Shown piece by piece: positions 10,801 through 22,800 of a DNA stretch of 64,000 bases (position 1 is the first letter of the stretch; each line of letters starts with the position of its first letter). Below the pieces are notes generated by a model. The model was not told where the DNA came from and ran no database searches. It was given only the letters and a program-made list of their open reading frames with translations. The stretch spans positions 17,919,865-17,983,864 of the forward strand of contig OZ034971.1 of NCBI GenBank assembly GCA_964030785.1, read 5' to 3'. Made by a program: the position numbers and the translations under genes. Source of the DNA: Siderastrea siderea (Eukaryota; Cnidaria; Anthozoa; Scleractinia; Rhizangiidae).

Positions 10801-13800
10801 TGAGCCCATCATAGCCCTCTCCATAGCGTGCTGCTCCTGCAGGGCTGCTTGTGCTGTAACAAACAAAAAATTATTTACTCTTAAGTTAAGAAGTACCAGA
10901 CAGACCGCCCACGTAAGAGCACTTTAGTTTGTTGGCAGACTGTTTTGGAGCCCACCTATACTACTGTACAAGTAATTAAAGTCAAATTTTAATTTTCAGT
11001 CTCATTTTATTTTCACTATTTCTACAAAACTTATCAACACCCTACCCCTTTTCTTTTTCACAAACATTCTTAAAATACAAAAAAAAAATTCTGAAATAGT
11101 TACAGAGTTTTATAACACAGAAACTACGATGGCACTTTGGAAGGTACTTACAGTGCCCAAGAGTTGCAAGTATGTGAAATGTGACATACAGTGTACTCAA
11201 TGAATAAAATGATTCTGCAGTGAGGATTGCATCATGTGGCAAAGTAGGTCCAGTTTTTTTTTTTACCGTGGGAAAATTCTCTGCAACAAAATCTGAATTT
11301 TTACCTCTTCCTTTAGCCACAATCCATGCTTGATAAGCGGGAGAATTGTGGTATGCTTTCATTGCTTCATTATACTCTTGCTAGAACAAAATGAATGGAA
11401 AAATAAGTTACATGCCAACCTAAACGGTAAGAAAACAAGGGAAAAATCCTTGTTGAAATTTGATGCAATAACCAAGTCTGCGATTCTTATTTTTTCAGCC
11501 AGAAGCAACATGAATTAACACAGCAGGTAAAAAACTGTTAAAACATCTTGTTGTCATTTGGGATATCGGTATTTTTGTCCCACATCAATCATATCTGTAG
11601 CAACAACCCAGCTCAAAACTGCCAGGTTAGTTCATTCCCAGAAGTGGAATTCCATCTGCTAGCATTTTCGCATCAGCAGAGGGCAAATCAGAGGGTAGCA
11701 GTTTCAGAAATTACTTAAGCTAGATATTCCCCCATGTCCCAAAATTGTTGGGGAAACTAAAAGAATGCACTCAGTGTTGACGATCCATGTTTCAATACTC
11801 ACAAGGGTTTTACATGTTATACTCTTTCAAAAATCTATCATTACACTTCTTGCCAATTTCAACATCTATCCAATTTCAACTGAACTGTCAATCATAACAA
11901 ACAAATAGACATGACAACATCATAAAATTGTGGTAGTAGCCAGGTTATTACAAAGTATGTTAAGAAAGAAGTTGACACTGGCTAAAATTTAAAACTACCA
12001 GATGCTTCGGTAGTGTACTGCAACCTTCTTCAAAACTAAATGATGTCCTTGGTGACATCAGAGGCACAAAGATAAATTCTCTAAAAAAAATATATACAAA
12101 CTGTGACAATAATTAAGAGCAAATCCGTACAAAAATCAAACATATGAGTGGCAAAGCTTGAAAAATCAAATTCGCTCTTCTTTTGCATGGCGGTAGCCCT
12201 TTGTAAGTATACAAACGCTGTGCAGTTTTTTCCGTGAAATAACTCTTTATTTCTGAGAAAAACGAAAAACTCCGTTCATAGCTCTAAGCTCGATTCTGCG
12301 AGACCACGAAGGTTCAAAATTCCTTCAAGTTCACTCGACTCGCGTATCAAAACTATTGAACCGGGGAAGGCTGTAATACTTCCAATTTGTTGTATGACTC
12401 TTCGTCGTCCAAACCTTATGATTTTATAAACTTAAGACTGATCTTAGAATTCAAGGGAATAAAAAAGAGTAAGGCTTCTTTTTGTTACCTCAATCGATAG
12501 GTCAAAAAGAACGACGAGTTTGACCATGTGCCTTTACTTGGAATTTCATAAAACTTAGGTTTCAAAGACTAATGTTGCTGTACTTTCAAATTACGTTAAA
12601 ATTTTTTTGGGCAAATGATTTAAGAATATTCAGGAAATCGTGCTCAGAAAGCCCAAAATCACGCCATCTGATGATTGCGTGACCAAGAGTGACCTGGCAT
12701 AAAATTCCTTCAGTTGGAAATATCGGTATCAGCAACGTTGATGCGTGAAACAAGTTAAATATACTAACCTGTACACGGATATGTTATTCTAAGTGGTCCA
12801 AAGTGTTTGCTTTGTGCTTATGTTCCATACGTACGTATACCGTTCTTCAATTTAACCAAACGGCGAACATTCTCCAACCGAAACGTCTCAATATTTTTCC
12901 TCTCCTTGTGCTATGGACAAAATATTCCTATCAAATCTACTAAATCATCCTTTAAATTAGTCGTAAAAGTAATTTACTTCAAGCGTCCATCGGGGGGATT
13001 TTCCATCGCACAATTGTTTTTGTTGTTTACCTGTCGACAAGATGTGACAAGCGGTTACAAGACGATGCAAAAATTTGCATACATCCTGACCAGTGCATAT
13101 GATCGTGATACGATTTTCCACACTTATAGGTTTTTGCATATCGTCATAAATTTCGCGAATTTAGCCCACAAGAATAATCCCGAGAAGTTAAGGCAAAGTT
13201 ATGACTGATCTGTCCGCTGTAACGCAAATATAGTATGGTTAATGATGAACTGGCGGTTTGCGTTTTGTCCCTGCGTTTGTTTAAATATTGACGTTTGTAC
13301 TTCTGCCGTTTACATAAAACTTCACGTCACTTTTGGAGGATTTTCACAAATTCTAAACTTCGAAATGCGTAACGTAATTCTGTAGATTAACTGCATTTTA
13401 TGTGTATATTTTACATTTCCCACGTGTCAAACTACAATCCTGACTTCAACAGCAACACGAGTTAGCGCTTTTTTGTTGGTCTTTTCACAGCAACCCGAGC
13501 TAAGGTTGAGAGCTGCGCATAAATTAGACTGTTGTTTCCACGCTATGCATAATAATGACATCGGCAACATTTAAGAGTTTGTATGGAAATGATACAAAAC
13601 GTCTCAAATTGCCACAAATCAGAAAGAAGTCGAAATAAAAAAGATTTGTCTTATTTCATTGTTGTATTGGTCATTATTGGAGGGCTTCCTGGGCTGGTTT
13701 GAAGCTTTTTGGGCGAGAAATTGAGGTTTATATTTTTCATCAGTTACTGAACGTTTAGAATTAATTAAAGGCAGGAAACAATTTCACACTGCACCTCACT

Positions 13801-16800
13801 TGAGGTTCGATAAATTCCATCACAATCAACGAATCGCCCTACAACTTCAAAGGTGTATTCTTGGGTCTTGCGCATACCTCTGTTCTTTCTCATGGGTTCC
13901 AGATCCTATTTTAAGCCGTCGAAAATCCCTCTAAAATACGAAACTCGCCTTTCCTGGTATGCGTTTTTATTTGAAGTGCACACATGAATCATTGCGAGCC
14001 GCGTTTCGACGACAAAATGTCCCTCAGCCGGGGACAGGCTGAGTGAGATTGTCCACAAGCAGAAGGCAACACTGCGGAGTCCAGAGAGGTCGGTTTGAGT
14101 GAAATTTAGTCGCCTCACTTGACGCCACGAGCACGCTTTAATGTCTTCGTGCGACAATATATTAGCATAGTGATTTGTTCCGTCACATTACCTGTTTACC
14201 GCTAAAAAAATGTTGTCGAAATTTAGAAGCAGAGACGAGGAGCAATTTCCATCTAGAAAAAAAATTGCACCGGTTTTCAAAGGAATGGAAATTGTGGTGG
14301 GTATTTTCCACGGTCACAGCAATATTTTTTTTTAGGGCAGACAACCCTATATATGGGAATTAAATAATGAGGTTGATTTGCGGGCAGTGAGCAGGATCAC
14401 TTGCGCCAAATACTCGGAATAAAATCATCGAATGGATTGATTAGAGTGCAGCAAAAGATAGTTCTTCGTTCGTCCCTAAAACAAAATTATGGTTTTCCAA
14501 GTCAAGTGAGGCGAGTGAATTTCACGGCCGCTCTAATATTTCTCTATTTCTGTAAACCGACCTCTCTGGACTCCGCAGTGTCGTGTTTGCCAATGTCGAC
14601 AATCTCACTCAGCCTGTCCCCGGCTGAGGGACATTTTGTCGTCGAAACGCGGCTCGCAATGATTCATGTGTGCACTTCAAATAAAAACGCATACCAGGAA
14701 AGGGGAGTTTCGTATTTTAGAGGGATTTTCGACGGCTTAAAATAGGATCTGGAACCCATGAGAAAGAACAGAGGTATGCGCAAGACCCAAGAATACACCT
14801 TTGAAGTTGTAGGGCGATTCGTTGATTGTGATGGAATTTATCGAACCTCAAGTGAGGTGCAGTGTGAAATTGTTTCCTGCCTTTAATTAATTCTAAACGT
14901 TCAGTAACTGATGAAAAATATAAACCTCAATTTCTCGCCCAAAAAGCTTCAAACCAGCCCAGGAAGCCCTCCAATAATGACCAATACAACAATGAAATAA
15001 GACAAATCTTTTTTATTTCGACTTCTTTCTGATTTGTGGCAATTTGAGACGTTTTGTATCATTTCCATACAAACTCTTAAATGTTGCCGATGTCATTATT
15101 ATGCATAGCGTGGAAACAACAGTCTAATTTATGCGCAGCTCTCAACCTTAGCTTGGGCTGCCTGTGGTCTTTTCGCATGAACGACACTTTTTTTCCTGTT
15201 CTTTTTGATCCATCGCCGGCAGTTTTTGTTGCTACGACGGTCGAGACAAAAAAAAAGTTGACTGAACTTGTTCCTTTATTCACATGTCAGAAAGATGTAA
15301 GTAGCCATCAGTTCGGTTGATGGCCATTCTCTGAAGCTGCAAACGAGACAGAGCTGATGCGAAGTTTCTGAGGCCAATATATCTCTCTGTTAGAACGAAA
15401 TACCCTAAGGCATGTCGAAGACGATTTTGTTTGAATTATGTCTAGTACACCAACGTACCTTTGGGTGGTTGGTTTCAGCTCTTTCTTTTGTTTTTCTTGG
15501 TTAGAAGTACTAAGCTACTGAGATTCTCAAATATAACATTCTTGATAGTCAAGGTATTCCTATGGAACGCTTAGATTGGGGAATAGGTGGGTGAGCAGTA
15601 CTGTACAGCTGTACAGTACTACATGCATACTCTAAGATAGCAAGTGCCAAGTTGAAATAATAAGTGCAAAGTGTGTGACAGGCCTGTGGATGAAAGAAAA
15701 ATTTCCTGGCCCTCGTGCCCTTTATACCCACCTAGCGCTCACTGTTAGAAAAGTGTACTTTTCTGAAATGTATATGGTGTCAATCTAAACTGGACTATCT
15801 GCAACTAATTTAGTGAGTGAGGGTATAAAATTGTTTCTGTTAAATGATACATCTTTTGTGGAAACAGGGCGAGTTCCCCTCATTCCTGCAGTAATGATAA
15901 CACAATGTATCTCTTTTGCTAAATTTTAGGAGCCAGCCACATGCCCCTGAAGTAAGCAACTATCTATATGAGTATATTACTAAAGATGAAGCATACCTTT
16001 ACTTCTCCTTGGTCTTAGTTCTAGCCTTTGTACAGACACAATTTTCCCCGCAATTTTTTTGAGGCAAGGGTAAGAAAAAAAAAACACGAGTTTACACCCA
16101 GGCTCCCACGCGAACCAACTATGGTCACACTTCGGAAATCATGTAACGTATCACGTAAGCGTCACATCGCATCACTGATTGAAAGCTGTACTATTGAAAG
16201 GCCTTTTCACTTTTGAAATTGGTTTCGAGAGGATTAAACAAGGATATCAATGGGATAAGGAGCACAAAATAATACATGAATTACAACATTTCAAGTTTGG
16301 AGCCGTAACTATCCAAACAATGACCGAGCAACTGTCAAAGCTCAAGGAGATCTGCATGCAACGAGCGGCACAAATAAGGACCTGGGAGCCCTTAGAATAC
16401 CATATCTCTGTACAGGTTAGTACATTGAGGTTGTTTTATGCGTCTACGTCGCTGATATTTCCAACTGAAGGAATTTTATTCCAGTTTACTGTTGGTCACG
16501 CATTCACCGGATTGCGTGATTCTATGCTTTCAACGCACTGGTTTTCAAAAATTTCCTGAAAATTCCGAAATTGTTTGCCCAAACTAAACTTCATATACTT
16601 CAAGTTAAATAATTTATTTAGTCCATAAAAACTTAATTTTATGACATTCTGAGTAAAGGCGCATGGTCAAATTTGTTGTTCTTTTTGATCCATCGATTGA
16701 CTGAACAAAGGAAAGCCTTTTGCTTTTGGCTTTCTTTCAATACTTAGATAAATCCAATGTTTATAAAATCTTGATATCTGGACAACGAAAAGTCATACAA

Positions 16801-19800
16801 CAAATTGGAAGTATTACAGCCTTTCCCAGTTCAACAGTTTTGATACGTGAGTCAAGTGAACATGAACGAATTTCAACCCTTCCTGGTCTCATCAAATCGA
16901 GCATTGATCTGGAAACGGATTTATTTGCTTTTCTCAGAAATGAAGAGCTATTTCAAGGAAAAAATTACACAGCGTTTGTAAACTTAATAAGGGCTATCAC
17001 CATGCAAAAGAAGAGTGAATTTGATATTTTACGTTTTGCCACTCATTTGCGATTTTGTTTGATTCTTATATGGATTCACTCTTAAAATACTCTTACAAAA
17101 TTAACAAATTAAATTTGAGTCTTAAGAACAGTCAAATTCTCCATCAATGTGACTGCAAACAACTCAGGATATAGCATTTCACTACCAGTAAGTCTAACAA
17201 TCTTGCTGAAAATGAAAACTTGAATGAGAGGTTACAGTGCTTGGTACATGCTTAAAGGGCTTCCTATATGTTACCACAGAATCACCTCACCTTTTCAATT
17301 TCATACTCATCCACATGTTCCTACAAAACAAAAGAATTTAAAAAGGCATAAAGGAGAGGTCTAAATTTGGGTAGCATGGATGGAGTAGTGTAAAAGAGCA
17401 CCAGCTCCCACTAGTACACATATCTGTTTTTAAGCCCAGACTCAGAATCAAAATTTCCTGTCTATGTCAAACTTCTTCGCATGAGTTCATTGACTACTTT
17501 CTTTAGAAAATAATAACATTTCTGGGCTATAAATCTTAACTTAATAAGCTGTATACATGTACTTATACCTGTTTTTCCTCATCACTCAAGGATTTCCACA
17601 TCTGTCCAATGATTCGCCCAATTTCCCATAATTTCAACTCTGAATTTTGATTTTTGACTTGATCCCAGACCTGCATTGTATTGACAAACAAAATAGTAGG
17701 TAAGCAAGTAAGTAGGTACTTTATTAAAATACTTTGCAGCTCATAGCCATTAATAAACTGAAACTCTCTGGGCCAATTACCCTACTGCCAAGCTTTTATT
17801 TTTACGTGGGTTTTAATTTTGTTATTTCATGCATCATCAAAGGATCAGGAAAAATTAAACCCATGAAAATTAATCCAAAGATCAGAAAGGTAACAACATA
17901 CTGTTAGGAGTCTGTTGTTTGCCATGACACAAATTTAGGGTGGTAATAAACCTTGCCCTTCACCAATAAAGATTTGCTTGTTTCTTGGACTTACAACCTT
18001 TGCATTTTCCTCTGTTTTTTATGCAATCCATCAAATATCCACAAAAGCTTATCTGGCCAATTTTGTGTGACTTTCACTAACTGCAGTCCCAGTGAATATC
18101 AAATACCTTAGGGTACTTAAACAAAGCCAAGGTCATGGCTAAATTCAGGTTTGACAAGGACTCCATGCCTGAGCAGAGTATAAATTGCATTATTTGAATG
18201 CAGATGAGCCAGAGTCCACGAAGACCACATGATTTTAGAGGTTGTGTAACAAGTGTGGTTATTGTTTGACCATCATCCAGGCATGCTACTCCTTAGGGCA
18301 GGCCATTACATTATTTTGTACTTTACTTTAAAATTCTGACTTGCAGTCTTGAAACCAGAGCAAGAAATGGCAGTTAGAGCTCTTCTAAAGGGAAGAGATG
18401 TTTTAGCGGTTTTTACAGTCCTAGAGAGAAGAGATTTTGTCATTGTCCGAGAAGATTTCCAAAAAGCTTTGCACCGTTTCACGCGTGAATTTCAAGGCAG
18501 TGTAAATATCCCGTTATCGGAGCGAAGACTCGCCCTTTGAGAACTATAAATCGGAAGAAGAAGCCCTAAGACTAAGAAACGCTCAACACCTTAAACAGTG
18601 GAACTCAGAGAACTAAAAGCGAAGAAATTATTCTTTGAGAACAGACGGTTGTTTTAAAGAGAAATCTGCAGTTTCATGAGACATCACTCAAGCTGTTGAC
18701 TTTGTAGGGAATCCACGGTAAAGTAACTTACATTTTTTATTGTAAATTTGTATTGAAATGTTTTTTTTTTATTGTCCCATTCTCCATATTATGGCTTTCG
18801 CGTAACTTTTGAAATTTAAAATGGGCACTTCGGGCAATAAAAATGCCATTCAAAGTGTATCGCAGTTCTTCGCTTGCGTGTTTTAAAGTAAGCTTACCTT
18901 TCCTAGAAGTGAAAATTGAACGCATTTGATTTTCAGAAGCAAAGAGGGGTTTATCTTAATAAATCTTTTTATTTAGAAAAGCTTTGTGTCTCTTATTTTG
19001 AAAATAAGGGCAATTATAAGTTGTTCTTTGATTGAAAAAAAAATCTCATCCTAACTTTATTTTAAGATGCTTGATTAAATTCCTGCATGCAGTCAGTCAT
19101 GCAGAAAAGCGCGCGCCTGTTTCTGATTGGTGGTTGCATTGACAGCTAACTTAATTGGATTACCTAAAAATCGGTGGGCGGAGATGAAAAAATGGGGGTC
19201 TTTGTAGCAGGCGTTCCCTCGTCCCTAGCTCCCAGAACCCCATTTTTCTCCCGTGTTCTCGCTCCCCTTCCCCTTTCCCGTTTACACTTGCTACGCAGGC
19301 TACTTGTACATTCAAGAAAAAATAGTAAATGGGTTAGAGCCTACTAATGGGAAGGTCACAACTGCTGTTGTTTGCTAGTCTGTGGTGACAAATGGTCTGG
19401 TCACGGCTTAAGATAAACTTCCTTTAAATCCTCCTTTAAATGATTGAAATTGTAGGCTAAGCCCCAGATTATGCCACTACTTTCTTAACTCCAGTCTAAA
19501 TTATGTGATTTTTGTATGTGCATAACCACAGTTAAAGGGCTGAGAGCGATGCAATGTAGTAAGAGTGTCAGCTCACCTTTCTGCTGTACCTCATGTAAGG
19601 CATCAGTGGTTTCTCTGGAGGTTTTGGTGGCTTAGGAATACGAATATCAGATGCCTGCAAATAACAGAAAAGAACTTTGTTAGAGTATTTGTTAGATTCT
19701 CATCAGCTCTGTCTTGCTGAGCAGTGTAACCTACCTGTGAGAGTAGCCGCTGGGTTGGAAATCGTGGCTGTCCATAACCCATCTGACCCCACTGGTTTGG

Positions 19801-22800
19801 TGCCTAAAATTGGTACCAAAGCATGGGTAAGTATCAACTTACAACCTAAGGGGGTATTTACATGAGACCGGGACGAACTCAGACCGGCGTGAGTTCGTAG
19901 ACGAGTAACTGTTGCACCGGTCTGAGTTTGTACTGTTCGGATGTAAATGGACACGAATCTCCGACCAGGTCCGGGTCTAATATGTTCCTTCTTTTGGCTT
20001 CATCATTTTTGCTGATTCTTAGCAATGATAGCATCACTATTGCAGATAACATTAGTAAACAAGACATAGAAAGTAGTATCAATTGAATATATGCTTGTGT
20101 TAATACATTTGAGTCCTTCATTTTGAGATAATGCACAGTACACAGGCCACCCAATGAGCGTTACTTCATTATTTACTGTCATCAGTAAATTCTATTGTTG
20201 TTTATTGGCGTAAATTGTATGCCAGTTGGTTTGTAACATGTTAAATAATCAAATTATGAAGGTTATATAGCTCCAAGATCTGCTGTCTTTGAGTTCATCC
20301 CAGTCTCATGTAAATGCCTTCACAAATTTCGTACCGGTACAAGTTCATACCAATCTGAGTTCGTCCTGGTCTCATGTAAATACCCCCCTGTAAAATCTTT
20401 TACAGGGTTCGTACCTTTATAGAATTTCAAAATTCCAGGATTTTCCATGACCTTTTTAAAGTTTTCCATGACCTGAATTTGGCATGTTGTTTTCAAAACT
20501 GTGAACTAGATCCATTCCGTGGTGTACAATTTTTTTCTTTTGTGCTTTCTCATTGCAAAGAGAAAAAAATGCTGAATACTTTTTGTAAGATGACCTTCAT
20601 TTTCGATGCCTTGCCACGACAAAGATTTAATTTCTACTAGTTGGCACCCGTGAACAATTCACCACTGAACAACACGATTCGACTTTTCCAAGTCCTTTAA
20701 TTTTTTTCAGGTTAGTAGGCATCTCTCAACTTCCTCACTCACTCGGTCACTTCACAACCGCATTGAAGCCTGCTTTGCTAGCTTTACTCGCAAAACACAG
20801 GGAAAATTAATATCAACCGAAGAGGTCAACTTGGAGTAAGGATATGACACAATGTACTGAAAGCTGACACAAATTTGCCTAAGTGGTTGAAATTAGTCAT
20901 GCATGCAAACCAACACCAATTTGGATAAGCAGTTCAAATTAGTCACACAGCAACAGACATGGCGCAGTGTTAGCTTGCAGAGAGAAAGGTGCGACTTTTT
21001 CTGCAAATTCTCCAAAGTGGATCTTTTTGATTTAAAACCAAATTGTACACTTCGTTGCTAGGAAAGTATAGAAGTGGTATGGTTGTGGCTTTTCGTAACT
21101 TTGCCATTTTTCTGTGATTGGTGGAGAACAGTTAATTCATCATGTATTATATGATGACTTTCCAAGCCTAGAAAATGAAATTTTAAACTTGCTTGATTTT
21201 CCAGGTTTTCCACGACCCATAAAAACCCTGTTTTAAAAGAACAGTAAACAAAATAAAACACAAATAAAATACCGGTAAATAAGTAAATAAATAAGTTACC
21301 TGTCCTACCATAGCCTGAGGATTTGAGTGATAAGGTGGTCGAAACCTTGCAGCTAGGGAAAAAAATTAACAAAAATGTGATGTACTGCTACACATTGACT
21401 TACATTCCCTAGTTCGTATAAAGTTGTAACAAATTGGGGATTTTGATGCTAGGTTATAATGTTTTCTAACGATGTTGAACAATTTTGCAACTTGAAGAGG
21501 ACTGGAATGATAAACTAACAAAAATTAATAAACATGATATCAATTTTTTCAATATTTCAGTAAATTAAAACGTGGTCTAATATGTGCCATTTACATGTAC
21601 ATAACACAATTATACAAGCAAATAAAGGGGTATTTTGTGCTAACTGGGGAGTTGGCTTATTTTGGAAGTTCACTGCAAGCCTTAAAAGATAATATGATAG
21701 GAATAGACTCTTTCTTAAAGCCTCCAATATACAGCAAAATGCAATTAAATGATAATTTCACCATGTTGACACCAACAAAATTAAAATCTGTAGCAGTCAG
21801 AAGCTTGCCCCTGATGTGGCTAGCAGTCTCAAGCACTTGCCTAGCTCATGTACAACACTGTCTTGATGATCCAGCAGGGTAAAAGTTGTTCACCTTCCAA
21901 TGTATTTTGTAGCATTTGAGACCCCCTCCCCTCTCCTGGATTTTCACTCCCTGAACTAATGTTGTCTAAGGGCCTGGCTAAAGTAGAAAATATTGTTGCG
22001 GAAACATTGCTGCAGACGCAAATGTTTCCTAGTATAGCTGCACGAGAAACAAATGTTGTGGACACAAATTTTGCATCTTGGAAGCAAGGAAATGTTTCTG
22101 AATCAAGTCAAAACCATTTTTCTTCATGGATGCAAATTTTGCTTCTGAAACGTATGTTTCCCAGTTTAGCCCCCAAGGAAGCATGTCTGGAAACAATGTT
22201 TCCGCAACAATGTTTCCTAGTAGTTAGTAACATGAATTTTATTTTTTAATTTATTTTGATCTTAATTTTTAACTTAATATTAGTCATGGAATATCTGTAC
22301 ACTAGCCGTATGGCTAAGTATATTATCATGTTAAATGAAGTGCCCCATGTCCTATAAGTGTCCTATGTCCCAGTTTAGCCAGGCCCTAAGCAGGGTTAAA
22401 GTGACTGGATTTGCTGGTCATTAAAATAATAGCATTCAGTTCAGAGACTGGCTGTCAATAGTGAAAATCCCAGATGTCCCAGGCATCTAGCCTGTGAACG
22501 CAGACGTATTTCCGGCTGTCGTTCTCTCTGGAAATACGTCTGCGTTCGCAGGCTACAGGCATCCAGTTTCACTAAGCGTGTCAGATGGTTAAAGATAAGG
22601 TGGCAGGTTGAAATCTCTCCTCTTACTGAAAATTTACCCATGTACAGTGGCAGTGAAATGTAACTTGATAATCTTTACTTGAGACTGCTTTCTTACAACA
22701 CTCAAGATTCAACAGTTGAGTCTCGAGTCACATGACTTGACTCAAAACTTGAGAAATAAGCAGCTTTAAGTTTGTCACAAGTTGAGTTTGTTTGCAAATT

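Noticed and set aside
16179..16559. 126-codon plus-strand ORF in the outer arm of the palindrome
   Set aside because: No family recognised; the inverted counterpart in the other arm is not open, so coding is not supported.
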